From the NCBI GenBank assembly GCA_024229115.1, contig JAAEST010000103.1:310001-374000 (forward strand): a stretch of 64,000 bases of DNA, given 5' to 3'. The position numbers were made by a program, and so were the translations under genes. Position 1 is the first letter of the stretch; each line of letters begins with the position of its first letter. This document shows, piece after piece, positions 9,231 through 18,555 of the stretch. The notes beneath the pieces are model-generated. The model searched no databases. It was given only the letters and a program-made list of their open reading frames with translations, and was not told the origin of the DNA. The stretch is from Oligoflexia bacterium. Its GTDB lineage: Bacteria; Bdellovibrionota; Bacteriovoracia; Bacteriovoracales; Bacteriovoracaceae.

Positions 9231-9925
9231 GTTCTACTTTTAAAAATTGCTTCAGCGATTGTAAAATCCTCTAACGAGTCAATATCAATAGATCGGGAAG
9301 AAGGCATAATATAAGGAAAAGTTTTTTCAACAAAATAGTTCTTAGTCGAACGCAAACTATCCGTATTAAAAACATAAATACTTCCATTTAAAACATATGG
9401 CTTTTCATTAATTTGCTGACGGTTTGATATACTTTGTCTTTCATCAATATCTAAAATTTTAGAAATGTTGTTTTCTGAATCGATATATCTATGCCACGCA
9501 ATTGGCTTAGTTTCTTTGAAAGTAAGCACAACATCAGCATTTTTTTTATGAAAAATATCCACTGCATTTTTGATATCTATTGGTAGTCTTAGTGGGGAGG
9601 TTGGAAGGAGTACAGCGAATTCTTTTAATTGTTTGCCATTATTATTTTCCCACCACTCTACAAAATGAAGATAAACATCCACAGCAGAAGAGGTATCTTC
9701 CGAAAGAAACTCTGCTCTTTTGAAGGGCGCTGAAGCATTTTCAATAGAGTTCGTGAGTTCGATAATTTCATCATCATCTGTCGAGACAAAGACTTCACTT
9801 ATAACAGTAGATTCGAGGGCTTGCTCAATTGAATGTTGAATAAGGGGTTTACCTGCAAAAAGTTTTTTATTTTTATTAGGCAATCCTTTACTTCCTGAGC
9901 GAGCTGGGATCAAAGCTATCATCAT
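9227..9925 (-). CDS. CMP-nonulosonate synthetase (NeuA/LegF/PseF type)
   Basis: 232 residues. The N-terminal ALIPARSGSKGLPNKN is the CTP-binding signature of acylneuraminate cytidylyltransferases; FVSTDDDEI and LLPTSPLR are further family motifs, and DIDSLEDF near the end matches the second metal-binding region. It joins CTP to a nonulosonic acid (sialic, legionaminic or pseudaminic type) to make the CMP donor. With the NeuB homologue at 18556-19608 and the LegB homologue at 13225-14208, a legionaminic-type product is the best guess. The short form lacks the extra C-terminal domain of animal enzymes. It shares one base with the upstream gene. Confidence 0.88.
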   Translation of the reverse strand: MMIALIPARSGSKGLPNKNKKLFAGKPLIQHSIEQALESTVISEVFVSTDDDEIIELTNSIENASAPFKRAEFLSEDTSSAVDVYLHFVEWWENNNGKQLKEFAVLLPTSPLRLPIDIKNAVDIFHKKNADVVLTFKETKPIAWHRYIDSENNISKILDIDERQSISNRQQINEKPYVLNGSIYVFNTDSLRSTKNYFVEKTFPYIMPSSRSIDIDSLEDFTIAEAIFKSRT

Positions 9926-10941
9926 TAATCTCCCATCTCGTTAAGTATTTTTTTTAGTTCTTCGAGACTAATTTTATCTATGTCCATTTCAAAAAAGCTA
10001 TTATTCTTTTTTATTTTTTCATAACTCCAGTTCCACCACTGAACTTTTTGAAGCAACTCTATTTTTTCTTCAGAAAACCTTTTTCTAATAAATTTAGCTG
10101 GATTACCTGCATAAATAGAATATGGTTCGATTGACTTTGTAACTACACTCGCAGCACCTACAACAGCACCATCACCAATAGTAATACCAGGTAGAATGGT
10201 CGTACCTTCTCCAATCCAGACGTCATTACCTACTACGATATCTCCAACAGAGTCGTATAGAGCTCCAAACCATTTGAATGGTCCTTTTGTAATGTTAAAG
10301 CTTGATGGATGAGTAATAGAGTGCCTTGCTCCGTGAATGCTAACGTTTGCACTAATCATACAAAAGTTACCCATTGTAAAGTTAGCACCGGCTAAATTAA
10401 AAAGAGCATCAGCACCAACATGGCTTGCTCTACCGATTTTGATTGAGCCACCTTTTTCATTTACTTTTGTTGAAAGCATAATTGCTCTAGGGTTAATTGT
10501 GCAACCTAAAGATAAGTGAATATTTGTTGGGTCTGTTACAATAACTTCTTTCTCGAAAACTTTTGCAAAAAACTCGGGAGACTCTTCAAGTAAAAAGCCA
10601 GCCAGTACATCCGTCAAATTTAAATTTTTTAAATTTGACTCATCAATAACAGCCCAGCCTTTTTTATAAAAAAGAAGTAGCTCATTGGAGATATTTTCAA
10701 GATTAGAAGTAACAATAACAGTTTTAATTATTTCTTCATCAATCTCAGTAGGGAAAAGTATCTTGGTGTTTTGGTATTTTTCATTAAGAGTTTTTTTGAT
10801 TAAATCACTTTCACTAACAATATAAATAGTAGAAAAAGAGGAATTTGTAATAATTGTATTTAGAAAAGTTGAAATTTCTTCATTTATATCGTCAGTAGAG
10901 AATATAAATTGAATTTGATTACTTACTTCCATAAAACTCAT
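9925..10941 (-). CDS. Hexapeptide (XAT-like) acyltransferase with an extra N-terminal domain
   Basis: 338 residues. Residues 1 to ~130 form an unrecognised alpha/beta region. From ~140 on comes a left-handed beta helix with GNDVWIGEGTTILPG, a loop GARHSITHP carrying the likely catalytic histidine, YAGNPAKFIRKRF and the xenobiotic-acetyltransferase-like tail WWNWSYEKI. The C-terminal part should transfer an acyl group, usually acetyl, to a sugar. The N-terminal region may bind the acceptor; that is speculation. The start could be the second methionine (10932). It overlaps the upstream 531-residue gene by 23 bases, so coupled translation is likely. Confidence 0.75.
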   Translation of the reverse strand: MSFMEVSNQIQFIFSTDDINEEISTFLNTIITNSSFSTIYIVSESDLIKKTLNEKYQNTKILFPTEIDEEIIKTVIVTSNLENISNELLLFYKKGWAVIDESNLKNLNLTDVLAGFLLEESPEFFAKVFEKEVIVTDPTNIHLSLGCTINPRAIMLSTKVNEKGGSIKIGRASHVGADALFNLAGANFTMGNFCMISANVSIHGARHSITHPSSFNITKGPFKWFGALYDSVGDIVVGNDVWIGEGTTILPGITIGDGAVVGAASVVTKSIEPYSIYAGNPAKFIRKRFSEEKIELLQKVQWWNWSYEKIKKNNSFFEMDIDKISLEELKKILNEMGD

Positions 10942-12514
10942 CCAGTACTGTTAAATCAACTTTTTTAGATTTGGCTTGCTCTAAGTAATCGGGAAGTTTT
11001 TCCCAATCTAGCTGAGCTCTATTTTGCTCATCATACCAGCCCTTTATAATAACACATCGCTTTTTGAGCAATTCTCTGACCTCTTTAGTTATTTGCCCAA
11101 GGCCAAAATCTATAAAAATAATAGGACGGTTGGTGTAACTGAGCGTCTTAAAAGAACTAGAGAGAAAATCAAAAATATAGGCTTCAGACTTATCCCATGT
11201 TTCCTCAATCGTTCCACTAATGAGTTCTACATTTAACTTCTCATGTAAATGGCTTTCCGTTTTTATTATAGATTCAGGATGACTTTTGTATGAAACTTTA
11301 TATTCAAAATATTGTAGTTTTTGAATCAAACGTATTTGCCAGTCTATTAATACGTGATCTTGTACTAAGCAGTTTGCACCTGAAACCCCTTGCCCTTTGA
11401 AAAGTCCTGAAACATACATTATTTTATCTGTGAATTTTACATCTTTATCAACAAAATTTGGCTTAGGTAAAAAAACCTCTTTTTTAAACGCTAGAGTTAG
11501 GCTTTGATCTTTATTAGGAAGAATATCTTTTATAGCAGAAATATTATTCTTTAATGCGTTAGTAAGAGTTTCAGAATAAGAATAATATTCATTACAAAGA
11601 TCAAATACGATACCCATTTCATTGTTATTCATTTGTAGACCCATACCCCTACCATGATCAAAACCTACATTTTTACCACCACTATCCTCAACTGCTTGTC
11701 TAATTATTCTAGTATAAATGTTATTAGTACTTCCGAACCAAAATATCTTTGGGGTAGGCAATTCATTACGTGCATTATTGTAATAATATCTTACAAGAGG
11801 AAGAGCTTGATTTAGAAGTTTCAAGAAATATGTCTTTATATTAGAAGAAAAGTCTAAGTCATTTTTCGAAAAAAGAACTCTTAAAGTATTCAATACTTCT
11901 TCGGAGATTTCTTTGTCTTCATTCGCTTGATTGAGCATATCTATAGTTGGTGAGTTATTAAACCATTCCCAAGGGGAGCATCGATATACTTGAAGATGAG
12001 AGTTTGCTTTGGCTAATGTGTTGACAAAGGAATCACTAGTAAAAGTAACTATAGAGTTCGATATATTAATATGTTTAAGTCTTCTTCTTGGAATACTCGA
12101 AAAGTCAAAAATGTCATAAATCGCCCTAAGGAGTAAGAGTGATTTTTTAGGAGAGCGAAGTCCTCTTCTTAGTTTTTTTAATAATATATTTTCATGGTTT
12201 AAGTCTCTATTGTTATATAAGGCTTCTGCAATATCAAAATTAGTATCAAAACTAGGAGTGAGTCCTTGATCCTTTATTCCCTTGATATAATATGACCACT
12301 GAAAAATAACAAGTGATTCTCTTAAGAATTCATACATATATACTCGAAGAAATTTCGAAGATTCACTATCGTTTTTATTTATAATAGAAATGATACTTTT
12401 TTGTAAGTCATAGGAAAATTGAGAATGCACGTCTCTTGAAATCGCATAGAAATTGGTGTCAGAATCATTGATATAGTCAGATAAAAAAGTAATTGGGTTA
12501 GGAGAAGTCTTCAT
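10919..12514 (-). CDS. Large GT-B-like glycan transferase candidate, orphan
   Basis: 531 residues, not recognised at family level. The N-terminal ~200 residues are mostly helical. The C-terminal ~300 look GT-B-like: IFWFGSTNN, FDHGRGMGL, IMYVSGLFKGQG, then YKSHPES and FDFLSSSFKTLSY. A histidine-proline motif followed by an acidic/serine loop is the arrangement seen in TagF, KpsS and polysialyltransferase-like enzymes that use CDP- or CMP-activated donors. A CMP-nonulosonate synthetase lies two genes downstream, so this is a plausible nonulosonate transferase; this is inference. Cytoplasmic or peripheral membrane location is expected, as no hydrophobic segment is evident. Confidence 0.6.
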   Translation of the reverse strand: MKTSPNPITFLSDYINDSDTNFYAISRDVHSQFSYDLQKSIISIINKNDSESSKFLRVYMYEFLRESLVIFQWSYYIKGIKDQGLTPSFDTNFDIAEALYNNRDLNHENILLKKLRRGLRSPKKSLLLLRAIYDIFDFSSIPRRRLKHINISNSIVTFTSDSFVNTLAKANSHLQVYRCSPWEWFNNSPTIDMLNQANEDKEISEEVLNTLRVLFSKNDLDFSSNIKTYFLKLLNQALPLVRYYYNNARNELPTPKIFWFGSTNNIYTRIIRQAVEDSGGKNVGFDHGRGMGLQMNNNEMGIVFDLCNEYYSYSETLTNALKNNISAIKDILPNKDQSLTLAFKKEVFLPKPNFVDKDVKFTDKIMYVSGLFKGQGVSGANCLVQDHVLIDWQIRLIQKLQYFEYKVSYKSHPESIIKTESHLHEKLNVELISGTIEETWDKSEAYIFDFLSSSFKTLSYTNRPIIFIDFGLGQITKEVRELLKKRCVIIKGWYDEQNRAQLDWEKLPDYLEQAKSKKVDLTVLDEFYGSK

Positions 12515-12524
12515 GAGAGCAGTC

Positions 12525-13223
12525 CTATATAATATCTTTATTAGTAGTATTGAAGAATGAAAGGTTTTGTTCTACTTCTTCAATTCTATCTTCCGGAAAG
12601 GCTTGATAATATAATCCTTCAGATAAATCTTGCTCTTGAGGTTGGAATTTATTTGGGTTGCTTAGAAATTGTGATAAAAGCTTACCTCCCCATTGCATGA
12701 CGTGTAGTCGTAATTCGATAACACTTGTAGAGTTAGACCAAGGCATTTCTTTTGCTATGAAGATAGGGCCTTCATCTATTCCTTCTGACATCATGTGAAC
12801 AGTTGCTCCCTGTTGTTCTTTATTTAGTAATGACCATAGTACAGGATCTAGACCTCTGTAGTTTGGCAACAAGCCTGGATGTACATTTAAAGACTTTTTT
12901 GAGGATAACAGAGGCTCCTTTACAATACCTTGACCTCCAAAGACTATATACTCAGGCATAAGCTTATCAATAAGTTCAAATGTTGTAGACCCATCAAATT
13001 TATCTACATTATATATGATATCTTTTGAAACAAGTTCATGTAATTGTGGAGGATTATATATATCATTAACAAGAAATTTCGAAAGTTTTTGTGCTCTCTT
13101 TGTTCCTGTTTCGTTTATAACGGCGAGTGGGAAAAGTGAGCTCTTGGTTAATTCATTGAGAAGAATTCTACCATGAATATTTTCTCCTCCCATTACTAAT
13201 ATGTATGTATTTTTATTTTCCAT
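12525..13223 (-). CDS. Sugar N-formyltransferase-like protein
   Basis: 232 residues. SLNVHPGLLPNYRG (111-124) with SEGIDEGPI (146-154) supplies the Asn113-His115-Asp150 catalytic set of the formyltransferase superfamily (Fmt, PurN, sugar N-formyltransferases). It lacks the ~100-residue C-terminal tRNA-binding domain of methionyl-tRNA formyltransferase and sits in a glycan operon. Transfer of formyl from N10-formyltetrahydrofolate to an amino sugar is therefore the likely reaction. The N-terminal part (residues 1-100) is divergent. The gene begins one base after the LegB stop. A PIG-L deacetylase and an aminotransferase in the same operon could provide the free amine. Confidence 0.8.
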   Translation of the reverse strand: MENKNTYILVMGGENIHGRILLNELTKSSLFPLAVINETGTKRAQKLSKFLVNDIYNPPQLHELVSKDIIYNVDKFDGSTTFELIDKLMPEYIVFGGQGIVKEPLLSSKKSLNVHPGLLPNYRGLDPVLWSLLNKEQQGATVHMMSEGIDEGPIFIAKEMPWSNSTSVIELRLHVMQWGGKLLSQFLSNPNKFQPQEQDLSEGLYYQAFPEDRIEEVEQNLSFFNTTNKDII

Positions 13224-13224
13224 T

Positions 13225-14208
13225 TTAGATATTATAAAGATTAGTTTTATATTTCTTTAAATTTTCTTCATTCGTAAACCAATCGATAGTTTTTTGCATA
13301 CCATCTCGAATTGTATATTTAGGCTTAAAATCTGTTAATGATTGAATAAGAGTATTATCACAAACAAGTCTAAACACTTCTGACTTCTCAGGTCTTACCC
13401 TTTGATTATCAACAACAATTCTAGAGTCACCATTCATTAACTCATTGATTAGTTTAAAAGTATCTTCTATTGAGATTTCTGTATTACTACCAATATTAAC
13501 CGTTTTTCCTATGGCTTCTTTGCATTTCATTAGGGCTATCATACCTAGGCATGTATCATCGACATAGTTAAAATCTCTTGTTGGAGTAACATCACCAAGC
13601 TTAACTTCTTTATTTCCTTTCGCAATTTGACTGATAATTACTGGAATTACTGCTCGTGCAGATTGTCTTGGTCCATAAGTATTAAATGGCCTTGCAATAA
13701 CTAATGGAAGATCAAAAGAATTAAAAAAGCTCATCGCCATTGCATCAGCTCCAATTTTACTTGCGGAGTAGGGAGACTGAGGCTGCAGAGGATGGTTTTC
13801 TGAAATTGGTACATATTGAGCAGTACCATAAACTTCACTTGTTGAAGTACAAAGGACACGCTCTACTTTATTTTCTAATGCAGCTTTACATATATTTAGT
13901 GTTCCTACGACATTTGTTTCGACATAGGATTGAGGAGCGACATACGAGTAAGGGATTGCAATTAAAGCGGCTAAGTGAAAAACCTCTTGTACATCTTTTG
14001 TTACTTCATGGCAGAAGAATGGATCTCTAACATCACCAGATACAATTTCTAAATTATCTGAAGGCTCGATATGATCTAGCCATCCCCAGCTGTTGAATGA
14101 ATTATATATAACTAAGGCCCTTACTTGGTAGCCCTGTTCTAAGAGAATTTCAACTAAGCGAGAACCAATAAATCCATCCGCACCGGTTACTAAAACTTTT
14201 TTACTCAT
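13225..14208 (-). CDS. legB: LegB-type NDP-HexNAc 4,6-dehydratase
   Basis: 327 residues, extended SDR. GADGFIGS (9-16) binds NAD; NSFNSWGWLD (36-45) is characteristic of the LegB group in legionaminic acid clusters; TSTSEVYG and Y147-x3-K151 complete the active site. LegB removes water from an NDP-GlcNAc to give the 4-keto-6-deoxy sugar, the first committed step to legionaminic acid. AGGAGAA lies five bases before the ATG, a strong ribosome site, and the start overlaps the end of carB by eight bases. Identification as a LegB-group enzyme is firm; whether the nucleotide is UDP or GDP cannot be told. Confidence 0.88.
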   Translation of the reverse strand: MSKKVLVTGADGFIGSRLVEILLEQGYQVRALVIYNSFNSWGWLDHIEPSDNLEIVSGDVRDPFFCHEVTKDVQEVFHLAALIAIPYSYVAPQSYVETNVVGTLNICKAALENKVERVLCTSTSEVYGTAQYVPISENHPLQPQSPYSASKIGADAMAMSFFNSFDLPLVIARPFNTYGPRQSARAVIPVIISQIAKGNKEVKLGDVTPTRDFNYVDDTCLGMIALMKCKEAIGKTVNIGSNTEISIEDTFKLINELMNGDSRIVVDNQRVRPEKSEVFRLVCDNTLIQSLTDFKPKYTIRDGMQKTIDWFTNEENLKKYKTNLYNI

Positions 14209-17200
14209 TGAGTTCTCCTGCTTGATGAAACCCGTTGATATGATTAATTTCTTCTTTAAGGTTCATATTTTCTTTATAATTAACGATTGAGTTAATAAAA
14301 TAAAGCATTTTATCTGCATCTGTTAGTAAGGGGATACCATACTTTATTGTGGATTTTCTAATATTTACGTTTACGTCAATTTCTTCTTTGCTATAGTTTT
14401 TTGGGATGTTGACGACTAGGTCAATTAGCTTATTTTTCATTAATGATTGAATCTCACAATCTCCTGTGTCATTAAAATTAACCTCTGAAATCTTGATATC
14501 CCGATCTTTATAGAAGTTATATGTACCTGAAGTTGCGTAAAGGTTTAGTCCTAGGTCAGTCAGAGTTTTAATCGTTGGAAGTAATTTAAATTTATCTGCC
14601 TCATCTCCTGTTGAGAGAAGAACGCCTTTACTCGGTATAGTGTATCCTGTTGAAATCATTGCCTGTAAGAAGGCATTTTCAATCTTAGTATCAATACACC
14701 CAGCTTCACCAGTCGATAGCATCTCAACCCCTAGAATTGGGTCTATACCATCGAGACGGTTAAAGCTAAACATTGCAGCTTTAACTCCGTACAAGTCTTT
14801 TGTATTTGTAGAATATTCATTCTTAACGGAATTGAAAATAACATCAGCTGTCATGGAGATGATATTCTTATTTGAGACTTTACTGATAAAGGGAAGGGTT
14901 CTTGAAGATCGTGCATTGCATTCAATAACAAAAATATCATGATCTTTTACTAGGTATTGAATATTAAATGGGCCATTCAGACCAGTAGCTTCCACAAGCT
15001 TTTTTGTAATGGCTTCTATTTCTCTTTGAGTACTTACAGCAAGCTCTCTTGCGGGATATATAATTGTTGCATCCCCTGAGTGGATACCGGCTTTTTCAAC
15101 ATGTTCTGAAATAAAACTGCTTATAAGCTTTCCGTTATGTGAAACACCATCTACGTCTATTTCATAAGCACCATATAAAAACTGAGTCAGAATTAACGGG
15201 TAGTCCTCTGAAATAATTTTGCTATTTCCTAAGCAAGCCTCTAAGTCTGTTTGATTGTATACAACTTTCATTCCGCTACCTGATAGAACGAAACTCGGTC
15301 TAATTAAGACGGGGAATCCTACCTTTTCAACAAACTCTAAGGCTTCTTGAATGTTTACTGCAGATGCCCACTTTGGTTGACTTATTCCACTATCTTCTAA
15401 TATTTGGCTGAATTTTACTCTACTCTCAGTTCTGTCGAGTATATCAAAACTATGGGCAAGAACCTTAACTTTGTTCTGTTCAAGAGGATTGATTAAGTTA
15501 TTTGCCTCTTGGCCACCAAGGCAAGCAATTACCCCTTGAGGTTGTTCATATTCGTAAATATCAGACACTCTTTCTGCTGTTAGTTCTTCGAAATATAAAC
15601 GATCACTAGTTTTAAAGTCTGTTGAAACAGTCTCTGGGTTACAGTTTATGATAATAGACATTTTGTTTCTTTTTTGAAGTTCACGGGACATCTCACAGCA
15701 AGCCCAATCAAATTCAACACTGCTACCAATTCGATAAGCACCAGCTCCTAATGTTATATATGAATCATTATCACTTAACTTCTTAATGTCATTCTCTGAA
15801 CCGTGGTAGGTCATATAAAGGTAGTTTGTATTTGTCGTAAATTCACCTGATGATGTATCGATACGTTTTATTAGTGGGATAATATTTAATGCTTTTCTAA
15901 CTTCTCTAATTTTTGAAGAGAGTTCTTTGTTCTTTTGCTCATCAGACAATATGTAAGCAAGTTGATCATCAGAAAAACCAAGTTCTTTTGCACTTCTTAA
16001 AAAGTCATAAAAGTTAAAAGAAGTATCTATATTATTATTAATTTTATTAAGAATATTTTCCTTTTCTGAAATTAAAAATTTTGTAAGAGAAGATATCTTT
16101 TCAAGTTCAAATAAAAACCATGCAGAAATTTTAGTTCGTTCTGCTATTTCAAGTGGTGTTAGTCCTTTAAGAATTAGTGCAAAAACAGCAAAAATTCTTG
16201 TTGGTCTTGCAACGGTGGCTTTTTCCCAGAGTTCAGCTTTCGTAAGATTATTGTAATTAAATTTAAATAAACCAAGACTATCTGAAAAAACCATTCGTAG
16301 ACTTTTTTGAAGGGCCTCATTGAATGATCTTCCGATAGACATAACTTCCCCAATCGATTTCATCATTGAAGATAGTTCGTCATTGACTCCTTGAAACTTA
16401 TCTAGATCCCACTTCGGAACTTTAAGAGCGATATAATCAAGGCTTGGTTCAAAAAAAGCACTTGTTATTTCTGTTACAGGGTTTCTAAGGTCGGTTAAGA
16501 ATTTACCTTGAATAACTCTCGCTGCAATAGATGCAATAGGGTAGCCACTTGCTTTGGATGCTAGGGCAGAAGAACGACTTAATCTTGGGTTAACTTCAAT
16601 AACATAAAACTCTGAGGAGTTAGGAGATAATGCAAATTGAACGTTACATTCTCCAATAATTTTTAGATGCCTTGCAATTTTTATCGATGCATCTCTTAGT
16701 AGCTGATATTCATGATCAGAAATTGTTAAACTTGGTGTTACAACAATAGAGTCACCAGTATGAATTCCTAGAGGATCAATATTTTCCATATTGCAAATAC
16801 AGATAGTATTATCATTAAGATCTCTCATCACTTCATATTCAATTTCTTTCCAACCTTGAAGAGACTTCTCAATAAGAGCATGAGGGACATAGCTTAATGA
16901 TTTTTTCATTATTTCAATAAGCTCGGACTCATTGTTTGCGAAGCCTGACCCAAGTCCTCCAAGGGCATAGGCACATCTTGCGATTACAGGGTATCCAATT
17001 TCAGAAGCGATAGATAATGCAGCCTCAATTGTGCTTGCCGCTTGCGATTGAGCGATTGGCATTTGAATCTCTTGCATTTTTTCTGAAAAAACACTTCTAT
17101 CTTCTGTCGCATGAATTGTTTCAATTGATGAACCAAGGACCTCTACCTGATAGTCTTTTAGAGTTCCAATTTCATTGAGTTCTAATAGGCAATTAATTGC

Positions 17201-17467
17201 CGTTTGCCCTCCAAAGCCGGCTACAATATATTTGGGTTTTTCTTTTTTAATAACTTTTGTAACCCATTCTGCGTTCACTGGGTAAAGATAAACTTTTAAA
17301 TTTTCAATTGGGTTAGTTTGAACTGTCGCTATATTTGGATTAATTACTATAACTTCATAACCATCTTCAATAAAAGCGTAAACGGCCTGACTTCCGCTAT
17401 AGTCAAATTCACCAGCTTGTCCAATAGTGAGAGCGCCACTTCCCAATATAATTACTTTTTCTTTCAC
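14201..17467 (-). CDS. carB: Carbamoyl-phosphate synthetase large subunit, eukaryote-like subtype
   Basis: 1088 residues, two ATP-grasp halves plus a C-terminal MGS-type regulatory domain, full length. The first motif reads GSGALTIGQAGEFDYSG, followed by VINPNIATVQTN; from memory this matches animal CAD/CPS1 (GSGGLSIGQAGEFDYSG, MNPNIASVQTN) better than the usual bacterial form (GAGPIVIGQACEFDYSG, VNSNPATIMTD). The C-terminal domain has VVNIPKNY and IRKSTIKYGIPLLTDADK, also like CAD/CPS1. It combines ammonia from CarA, bicarbonate and two ATP into carbamoyl phosphate. The start is GTG at 17467, overlapping the carA stop by four bases. In this glycan operon it probably feeds the carbamoyltransferase at 6578-8305. 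The subtype statement is by eye. Confidence 0.95.
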   Translation of the reverse strand: MKEKVIILGSGALTIGQAGEFDYSGSQAVYAFIEDGYEVIVINPNIATVQTNPIENLKVYLYPVNAEWVTKVIKKEKPKYIVAGFGGQTAINCLLELNEIGTLKDYQVEVLGSSIETIHATEDRSVFSEKMQEIQMPIAQSQAASTIEAALSIASEIGYPVIARCAYALGGLGSGFANNESELIEIMKKSLSYVPHALIEKSLQGWKEIEYEVMRDLNDNTICICNMENIDPLGIHTGDSIVVTPSLTISDHEYQLLRDASIKIARHLKIIGECNVQFALSPNSSEFYVIEVNPRLSRSSALASKASGYPIASIAARVIQGKFLTDLRNPVTEITSAFFEPSLDYIALKVPKWDLDKFQGVNDELSSMMKSIGEVMSIGRSFNEALQKSLRMVFSDSLGLFKFNYNNLTKAELWEKATVARPTRIFAVFALILKGLTPLEIAERTKISAWFLFELEKISSLTKFLISEKENILNKINNNIDTSFNFYDFLRSAKELGFSDDQLAYILSDEQKNKELSSKIREVRKALNIIPLIKRIDTSSGEFTTNTNYLYMTYHGSENDIKKLSDNDSYITLGAGAYRIGSSVEFDWACCEMSRELQKRNKMSIIINCNPETVSTDFKTSDRLYFEELTAERVSDIYEYEQPQGVIACLGGQEANNLINPLEQNKVKVLAHSFDILDRTESRVKFSQILEDSGISQPKWASAVNIQEALEFVEKVGFPVLIRPSFVLSGSGMKVVYNQTDLEACLGNSKIISEDYPLILTQFLYGAYEIDVDGVSHNGKLISSFISEHVEKAGIHSGDATIIYPARELAVSTQREIEAITKKLVEATGLNGPFNIQYLVKDHDIFVIECNARSSRTLPFISKVSNKNIISMTADVIFNSVKNEYSTNTKDLYGVKAAMFSFNRLDGIDPILGVEMLSTGEAGCIDTKIENAFLQAMISTGYTIPSKGVLLSTGDEADKFKLLPTIKTLTDLGLNLYATSGTYNFYKDRDIKISEVNFNDTGDCEIQSLMKNKLIDLVVNIPKNYSKEEIDVNVNIRKSTIKYGIPLLTDADKMLYFINSIVNYKENMNLKEEINHINGFHQAGELNE

Positions 17468-18540
17468 GATATTCTCTCAACAAAGTCTTCTAGAATCCAT
17501 TGGCAATCATTTGGCCCTCCTGATGCTTCAGGATGAAATTGGACGCCTTCAAAAGGGAGGTGGGTATGTTTAATTCCTTCAACACTGCCATCATTCACAT
17601 TTCGAAATGATACTTGCCAGTCTTTAGAAAGAGTGTCTTCCTTAACATGGTAACCGTGGTTCTGGGAAGTGATATAACCTCTTTTAGAGAACGTATCTAT
17701 AACGGGATGGTTATATCCTCTATGTCCATGTTGTAATCTTTCAACATTAGCTCCTATCGCTAGTGCTAATAGTTGATGTCCTAAGCAAATACCAAGAGTT
17801 GGTTTTTTTAATTCAAGGATATTCTTTATCAATGGGATACTTTCATTCGCTAGGTTAGGGTTTCCAGGTCCATTGCTTAATAAGTATGCATCAGCTTTAG
17901 GAATATCTGTTGAATTCCAAGGAATAACATTTACTGTGCAACCTAGCTTTACAAGTTTATTTATGATGGCACCTTTTACACCAAAATCAATTACACAAAC
18001 CTTTTTAGATCCACTTCCAAATGACATAGAGCTTTTTGTAGAAACTTCTTTAACAAGGTTTTTATTATGTGGGTTAAAGAATTCAGAATTTTCTGTTGAT
18101 CCGGATTTAACAATTCTTCCAAGAAGTCCTGAGTTATCTCTTATTTGATGTATAAGTTCTCTCGTATCGACATTACAGATACCACTTATCGAATTCATTT
18201 TTAACCATTCATCTAGTTTGTGCTTGTAATTGTAATGAGAAAAATTTGAAGAAGGGGATGATAGAACAACACCATTAATCCAACTTTTAAATGATTCCAT
18301 TCCTTCATTTTTAAGATGTGAACCATCAGTCATTAAGTCAATGTGAGGAAGGCCATAGTTTCCAATAAGAGGAAAAGAAAATACGAGAGTTTGACCATGA
18401 TAAGATGGATCAGTGAAACTTTGAGGATAGCCAACCATTCCAGTTGTGAAAACTAGTTCTCCACTAATATCTTTATCTTCACCAATAGAGTCACCTTCAA
18501 AAGACATCCCATTGGAAAGAATTAATTTAGATTTAGTCAT
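17464..18540 (-). CDS. carA: Carbamoyl-phosphate synthetase small (glutaminase) subunit
   Basis: 358 residues: N-terminal CPSase domain (1 to ~150) and class I glutamine amidotransferase domain. The catalytic cysteine is Cys252 in GICLGHQLLALA and the dyad partner lies in QFHPE (His336, Glu338), so it should be glutamine-dependent, unlike ureotelic CPS1 where the cysteine is lost. TTGMVGYPQSFTDPSYHGQ and PLIGNYGLP resemble the eukaryotic CAD glutaminase half more than E. coli CarA (TSMTGYQEILTDPSY, PHIGNVG). It releases ammonia from glutamine for CarB. It lies between neuB and carB; the carB start is nested in its stop. Confidence 0.95.
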   Translation of the reverse strand: MTKSKLILSNGMSFEGDSIGEDKDISGELVFTTGMVGYPQSFTDPSYHGQTLVFSFPLIGNYGLPHIDLMTDGSHLKNEGMESFKSWINGVVLSSPSSNFSHYNYKHKLDEWLKMNSISGICNVDTRELIHQIRDNSGLLGRIVKSGSTENSEFFNPHNKNLVKEVSTKSSMSFGSGSKKVCVIDFGVKGAIINKLVKLGCTVNVIPWNSTDIPKADAYLLSNGPGNPNLANESIPLIKNILELKKPTLGICLGHQLLALAIGANVERLQHGHRGYNHPVIDTFSKRGYITSQNHGYHVKEDTLSKDWQVSFRNVNDGSVEGIKHTHLPFEGVQFHPEASGGPNDCQWILEDFVERIS

Positions 18541-18555
18541 TTTGAGTATGCCTAT

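Noticed and set aside
12525-13223. Housekeeping methionyl-tRNA formyltransferase
   Set aside because: Too short (232 residues), lacks the C-terminal tRNA-binding domain, and lies in a glycan operon.
13225-14208. UDP-glucose 4-epimerase (GalE) for the LegB-type gene
   Set aside because: NSFNSWGWLD and the overall motif set are those of LegB-group dehydratases, not GalE.
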